DNA of 64,000 nucleotides, taken from the NCBI GenBank assembly GCA_025356335.1, contig JANXUF010000094.1, forward strand, positions 1 to 64,000, written 5' to 3'. How positions within the stretch are numbered: position 1 is the first letter of the stretch; each line of letters starts with the position of its first letter. The notes below the pieces were generated by a model, which did not search any database, had not been told where the DNA came from, and saw only the letters and a program-made list of their open reading frames with translations. A program made the translations under genes and the position numbers. Positions 35,099 through 44,283 of the stretch are shown piece by piece. The stretch is from Actinomycetes bacterium (GTDB lineage Bacteria; Actinomycetota; Acidimicrobiia; Acidimicrobiales; Ilumatobacteraceae).

Positions 35099-35437
35099 TC
35101 ACGCAGCGACCGAGACCGTCTTCGGCGGCGGAACGCTGGCGACGGGGGCGGGCGAGGCGGTTGCGAAACCAAGTGCCGACCACATTGCCCCTCTGACCCT
35201 GACGGCGTCAGCGCCGACCAGGGCATTGGCGACGATGATACCCTCGACCATGTCAGCGGCGACCGCCACCCACGGACGGCCCCTCGTCCGGACGGCAATC
35301 ACCGACCCGGCCTTGGTACGACGGATCGAACGATCGACCCCGGCCACGCGGGGAGGTGTACGGAACCCGGGAACCATCAGCTCCCGACTTCTGGCGGCCC
35401 GACCGAGCGATCGGGCGCCCTCGGCAAACTGATTCAT
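35099..35437 (-). CDS. Hypothetical protein
   Basis: A reading frame of about 112 residues with a protein-like core: MVPGFRTPPRVAGVDRSIRR followed by SVIAVRTRGRPWVAVAADMVEGIIVANAL. The pattern of strands and a small hydrophobic helix looks real, and codon choice resembles neighbours. Start is the ATG at 35437 or 35452. I recognise no family. The flanking stretches 34996-35098 and 35453-35588 show only a short direct repeat near 35020-35047. Confidence 0.5.
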   Translation of the reverse strand: MNQFAEGARSLGRAARSRELMVPGFRTPPRVAGVDRSIRRTKAGSVIAVRTRGRPWVAVAADMVEGIIVANALVGADAVRVRGAMWSALGFATASPAPVASVPPPKTVSVAA

Positions 35438-35588
35438 CGAAGCGGACTGCATGATGTGATGATGACAGAGGGGTGCCACAGAGTTCTTTGGGGTCTGGAT
35501 GCTGTTCGCCGTCCGAGCCGGCTCGACCGGAGTCGGCCGAGTTCGGCCGATTGGGCTGCGCTGATCCTGCTTGGCTCGGCGGGGCAGG

Positions 35589-36074
35589 TCATCGCTGACG
35601 GTGGAGGACTGCGGTCAGATGCAGCAAGAGCGGCTGACCGACGGCCGCCATGCGCAATTCGTAACGGAGGACGTCGCCGTCGATGACGACGTCCCGCTCG
35701 ACCGCCGTGATCGACTTCGCCGTCGACGTCCCGGCCACGACGGTCGACACCAGTGAGATCGTGCCGCCAGTCCCGGTGAAAGCGACATTCCCCTGCTGCA
35801 CCTCGACCACACCCGTCGGATGGGCAACGACAAGCTCGACGGCGGACGGGGAAGGGTGCCGCCAGTAGCCGCTCTCGCCGTGCAGCGGCCGGCCCTCCGT
35901 CGCGTGCGTCGAGCGTTGCAGATACGAAAGGAACGGCTTCCCGACATGACCGAACTGCGCGGTCTCTTCGTAGTCGAACGGCTCGATCGTCGGATAGACG
36001 CCGTGCCCGCGCCCCGCCCACGTCCCGAGCAGAAACGCCAACGGTTCGACATCAGGGTGCAGCACAGGATCCAT
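35589..36074 (-). CDS. Nitrobindin-like heme-binding beta-barrel protein
   Basis: A 161-residue protein of the nitrobindin (DUF1794/THAP4 C-terminal) family. The signature GxWxGxG is [14 protein letters not shown] near residue 15, followed by [19 protein letters not shown] and HGESGYWR. The C-terminal HLTAVLHR holds the likely proximal heme histidine. Members bind ferric heme and react with NO or peroxynitrite. The ATG at 36074 begins the family homology. It diverges from a maleylpyruvate-isomerase-like gene. Confidence 0.83.
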   Translation of the reverse strand: MDPVLHPDVEPLAFLLGTWAGRGHGVYPTIEPFDYEETAQFGHVGKPFLSYLQRSTHATEGRPLHGESGYWRHPSPSAVELVVAHPTGVVEVQQGNVAFTGTGGTISLVSTVVAGTSTAKSITAVERDVVIDGDVLRYELRMAAVGQPLLLHLTAVLHRQR

Positions 36075-36234
36075 CGGTACAGCGTCACACGTTCTGCCGC
36101 CATCGTCCAGCGAGCCTCCCGCTCGATCGTGTTCCGTGGACCGGCATCGATCAAGCGGTGTCGATCCCGCATCTTCGAAAACGTGCCGACCCAGGGCTGC
36201 ACAACGCCTGGGCAGTTGTGCGAACCTTGACGCC

Positions 36235-36915
36235 ATGGAACTCGCAGAGATCTACGCAGATTGCCGCGACCGACTGATCTCCGTCGGCGCATCGCTCGGC
36301 GCCGAACAACGTGCGGCGCCGCTCCTCGCCACTCCGCCGTGGGTCGTCACCGACGCCTATCGACATCTCACCGGCGTGTGCGCCGATGTGCTCGGTGGTC
36401 GAATGGAGGGTGCCGGGTCACCTGAATGGACCGCCAGCCAGTTGTCTGCCCGACAGCATCAGTCGCTCGAGCAAGTCAGCGCCGAGTGGTCGTCGCTTGC
36501 TCCGGAGATCGACGCAGCGATTGCTGCTGCTGGAGCGAAGATGTCGTTCCTGGCATTCGACGCCTGGACGCATGCGCAGGACGTGCGCGCCGCCGCCGGA
36601 CTGCAGTGCATCCGCAGCGAAACACCGGTCGCCGTGCTTGCCTCTGCCGCGCTCGACGTCTTCTCCAGGGTCTATCCGGGCAAGGGAGGCCCGACCCTCA
36701 GCGTTGTCGTCGACGAGGCGGACGGCTTCATCCTCGGTGAGGGCGAACCCGTCGTGACGTTGCGGACGACGGCCTACGAGTTGATGCGCATCGTCTTCGG
36801 TCGCCGCAGCCGCGCCCAGGTCGAGCAGGCCGACTGGAGCGGCGACGGAATTCCCGAGGCGATCGACGCGCTGCACCTCTTCGACTTCCCACCGATCGAC
36901 ATCGTCGAGCCGTAG
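36235..36915 (+). CDS. Maleylpyruvate isomerase/DinB-like family protein (TIGR03083 type)
   Basis: A 226-residue DinB-like four-helix protein: [19 protein letters not shown], then [20 protein letters not shown] and [16 protein letters not shown], where the histidines of AYRHL and WTHAQD sit at the usual metal positions. The C-terminal half is the SCP2-like domain often fused in this family. Mycothiol-dependent isomerases and transferases are known members, fitting an actinobacterium. The true substrate is unknown. It precedes a nuclease-like gene by 36 bases on the same strand. Confidence 0.75.
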   Translation: MELAEIYADCRDRLISVGASLGAEQRAAPLLATPPWVVTDAYRHLTGVCADVLGGRMEGAGSPEWTASQLSARQHQSLEQVSAEWSSLAPEIDAAIAAAGAKMSFLAFDAWTHAQDVRAAAGLQCIRSETPVAVLASAALDVFSRVYPGKGGPTLSVVVDEADGFILGEGEPVVTLRTTAYELMRIVFGRRSRAQVEQADWSGDGIPEAIDALHLFDFPPIDIVEP

Positions 36916-36951
36916 TCCAACTGTGCGAGACCCATTTCGTACGATGCTTGC

Positions 36952-37863
36952 GTGACGTACAACCCGGCTCAACAAGCGGTCATCGACCTGCTCGGGAAGT
37001 CGGCTGACCGTGAGGAGATCGACGTCGGGATCGGCCCCCGCTTACTCGACGATCTGACCGACGGCCTGACGCCGTTCGTCGATGGCATCGAACTCGACAA
37101 TCCGCTGTGGGTTTCCAAGCATGCGCTGGCAACGGTGCACGGATGCGAGGCGCATTACCTTGCGGGCCAGGGCGAGTTCGAATGGAGCGTCGCCAATGTG
37201 CGCGGCATCGTCGCCCACCGCGGCATCGAATTGACGATCCACATGCGTGCCGAGGCTGCTCCGATGCAGTTGGTCGACGAAGCACTGGCGAGGCTGATCA
37301 ACGACGATCGAGCCGCCGGCCAGTTCATCGGCGGGCTCGGCGAGTTCGATCTGGCCGATCTGCGCAGCACCGCCGTCGACAAGGTGTCGGCCTTCCAGGA
37401 GTCGTTCCCGCCGCTGAAACCTCAGTGGGTGCCCCGGACGGAAAGCCGTTCACGCGTCGACCTGTTCGGCGGGCGGATCGTGCTGCAGGGCAAGACCGAC
37501 CTGACGCTCGGCAAGCCGGGCGACAAGGTCATCATCGACCTCAAGACCGGCTCGGTGTCACCGATGCATCGTGAGGACCTGCGCTTCTACGCGCTGCTCG
37601 AGACGATCAAGCTCGGCAAACCGCCGCGGAAGTTGGCGAGCTACTACCTCGACACGGCGCGTGTGCACCCGGAAGACGTCACCGAACCCGTCTTGGATTC
37701 CGCCGTGCGCCGGGCAATCGACGGCATCAAACGGCTGATCGCCATCACCAGAACGGGGGAAGAACCTCGCGTCCGTCCAGGGCCGCAGTGCCGCTGGTGC
37801 CCGCTGTTCGCGACGTGTGAGCAGGGTCAGGCCGAGCAACGCAGGCGCGATCAATTCGAGTAG
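36952..37863 (+). CDS. PD-(D/E)XK nuclease family protein (RecB/Cas4-like)
   Basis: A 303-residue protein. The nuclease core is LQGKTDLTLGKPGDKVIIDL and then KTG, giving the D...DxK active site, followed by LRFYALLETIKLGKPPRK. The C terminus has CRWCPLFATCEQG, a three-cysteine cluster which, with an upstream cysteine (VHGCEAHY), may hold a 4Fe-4S cluster as in AddB and Cas4. There are no cas genes or helicase partners nearby. GTG start at 36952. A role in DNA repair is likely but unproven. Confidence 0.75.
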   Translation: MTYNPAQQAVIDLLGKSADREEIDVGIGPRLLDDLTDGLTPFVDGIELDNPLWVSKHALATVHGCEAHYLAGQGEFEWSVANVRGIVAHRGIELTIHMRAEAAPMQLVDEALARLINDDRAAGQFIGGLGEFDLADLRSTAVDKVSAFQESFPPLKPQWVPRTESRSRVDLFGGRIVLQGKTDLTLGKPGDKVIIDLKTGSVSPMHREDLRFYALLETIKLGKPPRKLASYYLDTARVHPEDVTEPVLDSAVRRAIDGIKRLIAITRTGEEPRVRPGPQCRWCPLFATCEQGQAEQRRRDQFE

Positions 37864-37988
37864 CGGCGACCACCGACGTCGCGCACCACGCACGCCGACA
37901 ATGAACACATCGGTGCATCGCTTCAGGCGGACGACCTCTCGCATCTCCAGACGATCCCTGCCCGGTAGGGCTGCACCCGCCTCATCCG

Positions 37989-38651
37989 CTATCGGGACAT
38001 GAGGGCGACAGGCACGCCGAGGCCGACAGAGCTGCGCACGCTGGCGATGAAACGGCCCGGCTGCACGGCCTTTCGAGGCACTGGGATCACATCCGGGCCG
38101 AGCCTTGCAGTGACCTCGTCGAGATCGTCGACGATCATCACGAGTCCCCACCACACTGCGCCGCCCGGCGGAACCTGCGGCGATTCGACGACCTCGACGA
38201 TCACGTCGCCGAGGCGGAAGAAACCCTGTTGCACGCCGTTGCCCGCATCGCGGATCCTCTTCAACGGCTCACCGAGTGCCAACTCGATCGCACCGCAGGT
38301 GCGATGCAAGTCGGGTGTCATCAGTACCACATGGTCGATCATCTTCGCGCCGACTGGATGAGGCGCCTGTTCGGACGAACTCAGGAGAGCGGCGGAAGAG
38401 GCACGACCCCACGGAGCACCGTCGATCTCGAACGCCCAAGGGTCGGTGCCGCCCTGCCCTGATGGCCGCGGCGCCGACAGCGCAGACGATTCGTCCACAT
38501 CGTCGACGAGCACACGGCGTATCCCGGGCTTGCCACCGACAAAATGGATGGCCACCGACCCGACGACAGCACGGCCCCCGGCGATGTGCAGGCCGATGGA
38601 TTCCCACGGCTCGACCTCCGCGCCGATCTCGACGGCGACGATGCGCGTCAT
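37989..38651 (-). CDS. VOC (glyoxalase-like) superfamily protein, long form
   Basis: A 220-residue protein with two halves. The second half begins IDHVVLMTPDLHRTCGAIEL and continues GVQQGFFRLGDVIVEVVESP and VWWGLVMIVDDLDEVTARLG, a recognisable VOC domain. The first half (GLHIAGGRAVVGSVAIHFVG, then RVLVDDVD) may be a diverged second domain. Function unknown. ATG at 38651 is used since the frame upstream is Arg/Ser-rich. Confidence 0.7.
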   Translation of the reverse strand: MTRIVAVEIGAEVEPWESIGLHIAGGRAVVGSVAIHFVGGKPGIRRVLVDDVDESSALSAPRPSGQGGTDPWAFEIDGAPWGRASSAALLSSSEQAPHPVGAKMIDHVVLMTPDLHRTCGAIELALGEPLKRIRDAGNGVQQGFFRLGDVIVEVVESPQVPPGGAVWWGLVMIVDDLDEVTARLGPDVIPVPRKAVQPGRFIASVRSSVGLGVPVALMSR

Positions 38652-38846
38652 CCCGGTTCTCGCCAAGCCCGACGGACCAGCGGAATGTGCAGGGGAGCGA
38701 GAAGGCGCTCGTGCCACCTCGACATCGTTCGATGGTCAGCGAGCGCCTTGCGGGTACTTCGGGTCGATTGTTCGGGCCAAGCAGTCGTCTCGACTGGTTC
38801 GGTGCCGGCCTCGCCACGGATGGCGGTGGACGACACAGGGCCATGG

Positions 38847-38933
38847 CTAGCCGCGGCCCATGTTCGGGCGCTTGCCGTGGTTGGCCTTCGAACGGCGCAG
38901 CTTGGCCTTCTTCTTCTTGGTCTTCTTTGACAT
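38847..38933 (-). CDS. Ribosomal protein bL37
   Basis: A 28-residue highly basic peptide beginning MSKKTKKKKAKLRRS and ending KANHGKRPNMGRG. The segment KANHGKRPN is the signature I recall for the small actinobacterial large-subunit protein bL37 first seen in mycobacterial ribosome structures. It would sit in the 50S subunit. No Shine-Dalgarno-like site is evident, which is common in this phylum. It diverges from a membrane-protein gene, and the 195 bases to the VOC gene on the same strand hold nothing obvious. Confidence 0.85.
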   Translation of the reverse strand: MSKKTKKKKAKLRRSKANHGKRPNMGRG

Positions 38934-39026
38934 AGGGATTCGATGCTATCGGTGTTCGTCGTGCCGGCCCACCCCGATGCGACGGTTACGATCTGCGGAG
39001 GTTCTCACGGCACGACGGGCACGTAC

Positions 39027-40157
39027 ATGGTTGAATCGAAGACTGAAGCGCAGGCGGATACGGGTACCGACAACGACATGACGCCCACTTCCGCTACTGG
39101 ACCCACGACGACTTCGGCTGCTGACGTGGAGACGAACTCAGCCGAGCCGACGGCATCACGCATACAGGATGGAAAATCCAAGCGGAAGCGGAAGAATCCT
39201 GCATGGCTGGCCACGATGCTGGAGGTGCACACACGCTTTGGTGAGGTCGGGGGCGACACCTCGGCGAAGGCCATTGCCTTCTCGATGTTCGCTTCGCTGC
39301 TGCCGCTGCTGATCGTCGGTATTGCCGTGATCGGCTTTATCTCCCATTCGAACGCCAACTTCGCAGGCGATGCGATCACCAAGCTCGGACTGACCGGGTC
39401 GTCCGCCGACACCTTCAAGTCGGCGATCTCGGCCTCCGAGAACAACCGGGCAGCGACGAGCATCATCGGCTTCCTGTCGTTGCTGTGGACAGGCATGGGG
39501 TTGGTCTCGGCGATCAAGGTGGGCGGTGATCGAGCCTGGCAGTTGGCCGACCGCGCTGCATCGAGCCTGGCGAGGGTCGCTGCGTGGCTCATCGGGCTGA
39601 TCGTGCTCGGCGGAGCGGTGGTCGCCTCTTCGGCATTCATCCGCTTCTTGCCGGGCATTCTCGCGCCGGTGCTGTTGCTGACCGGGCTGTTCGTCGGCAT
39701 CGCCCTCTTCTGGTGGACCGGTTGGATCCTCACTGCGGTACGCCTCCCGCCGAAGTCCCATCGCCCAGGAGCACTTGTCGGCGGAACGCTGTTCTACCTG
39801 ATCACGACGTTCGGTACGACGTTTCTGTCGAGCCAGATCGCCAAGTCGTCGGCGGCATTCGGGGTGATCGGCGGCATCATCGCCATTCTCGCCTGGTTTG
39901 CGCTGCTCGGGCGTCTGTTCGTCTACTCCGCAGTCATCAACGTCGTTCTCCACGAGCGTCGGTACGGCACGGTGACCGCCACCGTCTCGGCGCCGGCGCT
40001 CCCCTCGTCGCTGTCCCATCCCTCGCCGATGCCGCCATACGACTCCAATCGCTCCGGCCTGATCAGCCCGACCGAACACAAAAAGTCGAAGGTGCAGCAA
40101 CTCCTCGCCAAGGTTCGCAAACGCCGACCCGAAGCCGACGCAGTCGCGGTCACCTGA
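39027..40157 (+). CDS. YihY/BrkB-like inner membrane protein
   Basis: A 376-residue membrane protein of the YihY/virulence factor BrkB family (YhjD-like). A charged N-terminal region of 60 residues is followed by GGDTSAKAIAFSMFASLLPL and about six membrane segments, e.g. IIGFLSLLWTGMGLVSAI, AAWLIGLIVLGGAVVASS and GVIGGIIAILAWFALLGRLF. The C terminus is basic and cytoplasmic. Function of the family is unclear; envelope integrity and transport have been proposed. Start is the ATG at 39027; an in-frame ATG 84 bases upstream adds a segment that does not look protein-like. Confidence 0.83.
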   Translation: MVESKTEAQADTGTDNDMTPTSATGPTTTSAADVETNSAEPTASRIQDGKSKRKRKNPAWLATMLEVHTRFGEVGGDTSAKAIAFSMFASLLPLLIVGIAVIGFISHSNANFAGDAITKLGLTGSSADTFKSAISASENNRAATSIIGFLSLLWTGMGLVSAIKVGGDRAWQLADRAASSLARVAAWLIGLIVLGGAVVASSAFIRFLPGILAPVLLLTGLFVGIALFWWTGWILTAVRLPPKSHRPGALVGGTLFYLITTFGTTFLSSQIAKSSAAFGVIGGIIAILAWFALLGRLFVYSAVINVVLHERRYGTVTATVSAPALPSSLSHPSPMPPYDSNRSGLISPTEHKKSKVQQLLAKVRKRRPEADAVAVT

Positions 40158-40304
40158 ATTCCGCGATCACGGGGCGGGCTCGACCGCGCCCGCCGACGTC
40201 GCTGCCACTGCCGCCGCACCCGTCGACGCTGGCGCCTGACATCGCATTCGCTGCGATCTGAGGCTCCAGCGTCAAAGGGAGAAGGCAGCGGTCAGCGACG
40301 ACGC

Positions 40305-41318
40305 TCAGGCGGCGAGCGTCTTGTCCTTCGTCCACGCCAGGAGCTGTTCCATCGGCCAACTGTTGATGACCTTGTCCATCGGCACGCCTCGCTCGGCGGC
40401 ACGATCACACCCGCGTGGCTGCCATTCGAGTTGGCCGGTAGCGTGCGCATCAGAGTCGATCGAGAAGTAGCAGCCGTATGAAATCGCCAGGCCGAGGAGC
40501 TCTCGTGGCGGATCGAGGCGCTCCGGGCGGCAGTTGATCTCGACCGCCGTCCCGAACTGCTTGCAGGCCATGAACACGATGTCGGCATCGAATGTCGACT
40601 CGGGACGCTTGCCGATCAGGCGGCCGGTGCAATGCCCGAGGATGTCGACGTGCGGGTTCGCGGCGGCGAGCACCATCCGCTCGGTCATCTTCGCCTTCTC
40701 CATACGCAGCTTGGAATGGAGGCTGGCGACGACGACGTCGAGTTGGTCGAGCATCTCGTTGTCCATGTCGATCGAGCCGTCTTCGAGGATGTCGCACTCC
40801 ATCCCGCTGAGGATGCGGAAAGGTGCCATTTCCTCGTTCAGTCTGGCGATCTCCTCCCGCTGGTCGACGAGACGTTTGCGGTCGAGTCCATGGGCGATCG
40901 TCAGGCGTGGCGAATGGTCGGTGAGGACGATGTACTCGTGCCCGAGGGCTCGGGCGGTCGTCGCCATTGCCGTGATCGTCGCTCCGCCGTCGCTCCAGTT
41001 GCTGTGCAGATGGCAGTCGCCTCTGATGGCTGCCATGTATGCAGCGCCGCCGTCCGTCATCGAGATCTGCGTCTCTGCCTCGATCTTGTCGATGTAGGCA
41101 TGCTCGCCTGCGAAGGTCTCCTTGACGAGCCGGACCGTTGCGTCGCCGATGCCGTCGAGTTCCTTCAGCGTCCCGTTGGCCGAACGTTCCTCGACCTCCT
41201 CAGGCGGAAGCGAGCGGATGACATCGAGCGCTCTGACGAAGGCTTTGGTCTTGAACCCGTTCTCGAACCCGCGGTCGAGGCAGTGCACGACGCGTTCCAG
41301 CGCCTCGACAGGGGTCAT
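40305..41318 (-). CDS. PHP domain phosphoesterase with helix-hairpin-helix
   Basis: A 337-residue protein. The first 80 residues resemble the N-terminal part of family X polymerases (TKAFVRALDVIRSLPPEEVE, then KELDGIGDATVRLVKE, a helix-hairpin-helix). The remaining part is a PHP domain: GDCHLHSNWSDGG, YIVLTDHSPRLTIAHGL, SGMECDILEDGSID, VASLHSKLR, DILGHCTGR and SIDSDAHATGQL, all expected metal ligands. It lacks a polymerase palm, so it is a PolX-like phosphoesterase rather than polymerase. Probable DNA end-processing or histidinol-phosphatase-type activity. Confidence 0.83.
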   Translation of the reverse strand: MTPVEALERVVHCLDRGFENGFKTKAFVRALDVIRSLPPEEVEERSANGTLKELDGIGDATVRLVKETFAGEHAYIDKIEAETQISMTDGGAAYMAAIRGDCHLHSNWSDGGATITAMATTARALGHEYIVLTDHSPRLTIAHGLDRKRLVDQREEIARLNEEMAPFRILSGMECDILEDGSIDMDNEMLDQLDVVVASLHSKLRMEKAKMTERMVLAAANPHVDILGHCTGRLIGKRPESTFDADIVFMACKQFGTAVEINCRPERLDPPRELLGLAISYGCYFSIDSDAHATGQLEWQPRGCDRAAERGVPMDKVINSWPMEQLLAWTKDKTLAA

Positions 41319-41362
41319 CTGGCCAGCGTAGCCAGCGGCGCAGGTAGCCTCAGGCCTTCGAT

Positions 41363-42451
41363 ATGGAACGCTTCGGCCTGGTCGGCCTCCCCAACGCGGG
41401 CAAGTCATCGTTGTACAACGCATTGACCGGCGGTGGAGCCCTCGCCGCGCCCTATGCCTTTGCGACCAAGGACCCGAACATCGGCGTCGCCAAGGTGCCG
41501 GACGAGCGCCTCGACCGCCTGGCGGTGATGTCGAAGAGCAAGAACATCGTCCATGCCGCCGTACAGGTCGTCGACATCGGCGGACTCGTCGAAGGAGCCT
41601 CGAAGGGTGAGGGCCTCGGCAACAAGTTCCTCGCCAACATTCGCGAAGTCGATGCGATGGTGTTCGTGCTGCGGGCGTTCACCGATGACGACGTGTCAGG
41701 TCCGGACGATCCGTTGGAGCACATGCGCGTCGTCGAAATCGAGCTGGCACTCGCCGACCTCGAAACGATCGAGAAGCGCCTGCGTCAGGCCGAGCGGCAG
41801 ATGAAAACCGACAAGTCGCTGGCTGCCGAGGTCGACGCGTTGGGCATCGCCTATGCCGCACTCAGCGACGGAACCCCGTTGTACCGCGCCGGCCTGAAGG
41901 CCGACGTCCGCGAGCTGCTTGCTCCCTACTACCTGCTCACCAACCGCCAGGTGCTGGCCGTTGTCAACGTCGGCGAGAACGAGTTGGACCGTATTCCCGA
42001 GGTCGAACAAACGGTTCGCGACGAGTTCACATCTGCTGGCGACAACGTCGAGGTCATCGGCATGTGCGTGCAGTTGGAAGCCGAATCGGCGACGATCACC
42101 GATCCGGACGAGCGTGCCGAGATGCTCGAGGGATTCGGCCTCGGCGAGGGTGCACTGTTCCGCATGGTTCGATCGGCGTACCACCTGCTCGGGCTGCGTA
42201 CCTTCCTGACGACGGGCGAGAAGGAGAGCCGCGCCTGGACGTTCACCGCCGGCTCGAAGGCGCCAGAATGCGCCGGACGCATCCATTCGGACATCCAGCG
42301 CGGCTTCATCCGCGCCGAGGTCATCCAGTGGGACGAACTGCTCGCCCTCGGCGGCTGGAACAAGGCCAAGGAAGTCGGCAAACTGCGCATCGAAGGCAAG
42401 GAGTACGAATTCGTCGACGGCGACGTCACCGAGTTCCGCTTCAACGTCTAA
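41363..42451 (+). CDS. ychF: Redox-regulated ATPase YchF
   Basis: The 362-residue OBG-family protein has the P-loop GLVGLPNAGKSSLYNAL, switch II DIGGLVEGASKGEGLGNKFL (where the usual leucine of HflXY-like GTPases is replaced), and NVGEN in place of the NKxD guanine motif, as expected for the ATP-preferring YchF. The C-terminal TGS domain ends EGKEYEFVDGDVTEFRFNV. It binds ribosomes and is linked to stress response. Diverges from the PHP gene across 44 bases. Confidence 0.95.
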   Translation: MERFGLVGLPNAGKSSLYNALTGGGALAAPYAFATKDPNIGVAKVPDERLDRLAVMSKSKNIVHAAVQVVDIGGLVEGASKGEGLGNKFLANIREVDAMVFVLRAFTDDDVSGPDDPLEHMRVVEIELALADLETIEKRLRQAERQMKTDKSLAAEVDALGIAYAALSDGTPLYRAGLKADVRELLAPYYLLTNRQVLAVVNVGENELDRIPEVEQTVRDEFTSAGDNVEVIGMCVQLEAESATITDPDERAEMLEGFGLGEGALFRMVRSAYHLLGLRTFLTTGEKESRAWTFTAGSKAPECAGRIHSDIQRGFIRAEVIQWDELLALGGWNKAKEVGKLRIEGKEYEFVDGDVTEFRFNV

Positions 42452-42490
42452 CAGGGGCGATCTTGAGGAAGGACCGGGGCAGGCTGGTAG

Positions 42491-42538
42491 CCCGTGTCAC
42501 CGAATGTCGCCCTCTTTGTAGACATTCGGTGACACGGG
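42491..42538. terminator. Perfect 18-bp inverted repeat (terminator-like hairpin)
   Basis: CCCGTGTCACCGAATGTC at 42491-42508 is exactly inverted at 42521-42538 around a 12-base loop, 40 bases after the ychF stop. There is no T run on either side. It contains the word CACCGAATGT also found in the 51-bp palindromes, but the rest differs. Confidence 0.75.
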
Positions 42539-42614
42539 ACGTGCGAGTCGAGCGGGGTGGTTGCCGTACGGAACGTGACGTCGAAAAGGCGCTGCGATCT
42601 GGCAGCCTGGGACC

Positions 42615-43256
42615 ATGACCGTGTGGTTCACCTCCGACCTGCACTTCGGGCATTCCAACATCATCGGGTACTCCGGACGACCGTTTGCAGACGTCCGGGA
42701 GATGGACCGCGGATTGGTCGAACGTTGGAACGAGGTGGTCCGGCCAGACGACACCATCTGGGTGCTCGGCGATCTGGCGATGGGGAACATCGCCGACTCG
42801 TTGGCGCTCGTCGGCGAACTCGCCGGTCACAAACGACTCGTCACCGGCAACCACGATCGCTGCTGGATCGGACATCGTCGTCACGCCGACGTCGCCAAGA
42901 TCGAGATGTGGGCAGTGCGCTACCTCGACGCCGGGTTCGACGAGATCCACCAGGGCAAGATCACCCTCGACGTCGGGGGCCGTCGTGTCGACGTCTGCCA
43001 CTTTCCCTATGCAGGCGACAGTCACGACCTGGACCGCTACGTCGACGAGCGACCGATCGACGGTGGCGGCTGGCTGCTGCACGGCCATGTCCACGAACGG
43101 TGGCGACAACGTCAGCGGATGATCAACGTCGGTGTCGACGCCTGGGACTACCGACCGGTCGACACTGCCACCCTGGTCGCACTGATGGAACATGGCCCTG
43201 CGGATCTCGAACGGCTGCCGGCGACGAGTGGATCGGCGCCGATCCCGGTCAACTGA
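42615..43256 (+). CDS. Metallophosphoesterase
   Basis: A 213-residue calcineurin-like phosphoesterase with all metal motifs: FTSDLHFGHSNII, WVLGDLAMGN, LVTGNHDRCW, VCHFPYAGD and LLHGHVHERW. The size and FTSDLHFGH opening are like the phage- and actinobacterium-type small phosphoesterases. The substrate could be a phosphomonoester or cyclic nucleotide. It stands alone between the ychF hairpin and a split-barrel gene. Confidence 0.87.
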   Translation: MTVWFTSDLHFGHSNIIGYSGRPFADVREMDRGLVERWNEVVRPDDTIWVLGDLAMGNIADSLALVGELAGHKRLVTGNHDRCWIGHRRHADVAKIEMWAVRYLDAGFDEIHQGKITLDVGGRRVDVCHFPYAGDSHDLDRYVDERPIDGGGWLLHGHVHERWRQRQRMINVGVDAWDYRPVDTATLVALMEHGPADLERLPATSGSAPIPVN

Positions 43257-43356
43257 ACTGTCACCGCACGACCGGGCCGTAGCGCCTGTCACAGCGACGC
43301 GACCGGCCGTGAACTCGTAACCTGGCACCGGGGTTACAACGAAACGGGGAAATCAC

Positions 43357-43785
43357 ATGGCTGCAGGATCAATGACACCAGCGGAACGCGACGCCTTCCT
43401 CACGGACGTCCACGTCGGCATCCTGGCGATCGACGAGCCGGGCCGCGGACCGTTGGCGATGCCGATCTGGTACCTCTATGAGAACGGCGACGTGCTCATC
43501 GGTATGGACGGTGGCTCGTTGAAGGCCCAACTGCTCCGCGCCGCTGGCCGGGCGACGCTGACGGTGCAGACCGAGACTGCTCCGTACAAGTACGTCAGCG
43601 TCGAAGGGCCCGTCGTCGTCGAGTCAACCCAGCGGGACGACTTCGAGATGGCCAGCCGCTACCTCGGACCGGAACTCGGTCGGTGGTACGCCGACAACAA
43701 TCCGAGTACGTCGCAGTCCGTGCTCGCCAGGCTGACCCCAGAGCATTGGCGCACGATGGACTTCGCCAAGGCAATGGCCGGCTGA
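43357..43785 (+). CDS. Pyridoxamine 5'-phosphate oxidase family protein
   Basis: A 142-residue split-barrel protein: AERDAFLTDVHVGILAIDEP, GPLAMPIWYLYENGDVLIGM and RATLTVQTETAPYKYVSVEG follow the usual order. It probably binds FMN or F420. The ATG has ACGGGGA 11 bases upstream; an inverted repeat GTAACC/GGTTAC at 43317-43337 lies just upstream and could be an operator. The stop codon is the first base group of a 29-bp tandem repeat. Confidence 0.82.
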   Translation: MAAGSMTPAERDAFLTDVHVGILAIDEPGRGPLAMPIWYLYENGDVLIGMDGGSLKAQLLRAAGRATLTVQTETAPYKYVSVEGPVVVESTQRDDFEMASRYLGPELGRWYADNNPSTSQSVLARLTPEHWRTMDFAKAMAG

Positions 43786-43912
43786 CGCCCCGCCGACCAT
43801 ACACCGCCGGCTGACGCCCCGCCGACCATACACCGCCGGCTGACGCCCCGCCGACCACACACCGCCGGCTGACGCGCCGACCACACACCGCGGGCTGATG
43901 CCCCGCCGACCA
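43784..43912 (+). repeat. 29-bp tandem repeat, about 4.5 copies, starting at a stop codon
   Basis: Units begin at 43784, 43813 and 43842 (29 bases each), 43871 (26 bases, 3 lost) and a partial at 43897. Each starts GACGCCCCGCCGACCA and ends CACCGCCGGCT, with small changes (ATACACC versus CACACACC). There are no unique spacers, so this is not CRISPR. It begins inside the TGA stop of the previous gene. Confidence 0.93.
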
Positions 43913-43953
43913 GCGACCGATGCGCAGCCATCGAACCTCTATCCTGGTGAGTC

Positions 43954-44283
43954 ATGGCTTGGATCGTCAGCAATGCCAGGGTGCTCGCCTCGATCGAGGT
44001 CGCACGGACGCCGAGGGAACGTGCCAAGGGTTTGATCGGCCGTGACGGATTCGAGGGTGCTTTCGTGATCGACCCTTGCCGATGGATTCATACGATCGGC
44101 ATGAGGTTCCCGATCGACGTCGCCTACGTGAACGCCTCAGGCGAGGTCATCAAGTCGTCGACTGTCGGCCGTTACCGTCTCCCGATGCCTGTGTTCAAGG
44201 CGAAGTTCGTGATCGAAGCGACGGCCGGCGCATTCGAACGGTGGGGTCTGCACGTCGGTGACCCCATCGAGATCCGCTCGTGA
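43954..44283 (+). CDS. DUF192 family protein
   Basis: A 109-residue protein of the DUF192 family: RTPRERAKGLIGRDGFEGAF, then CRWIHTIGMRFPIDVAYVN and FVIEATAGAFERWGLHVGD. No signal peptide is seen, unlike many DUF192 members, which are exported. Its stop overlaps the GTG start of rsmI by three bases, so the two are co-translated. Function unknown. Confidence 0.83.
   Translation: MAWIVSNARVLASIEVARTPRERAKGLIGRDGFEGAFVIDPCRWIHTIGMRFPIDVAYVNASGEVIKSSTVGRYRLPMPVFKAKFVIEATAGAFERWGLHVGDPIEIRS

Noticed and set aside
36952-37863. Cas4 or CRISPR-associated nuclease
   Set aside because: PD-(D/E)XK with Cys cluster fits many RecB-like repair proteins, and there are no cas genes or repeats nearby.
43784-43912. 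Possible CRISPR array
   Set aside because: The 29-bp units are directly adjacent with no unique spacers, and no cas genes are present.
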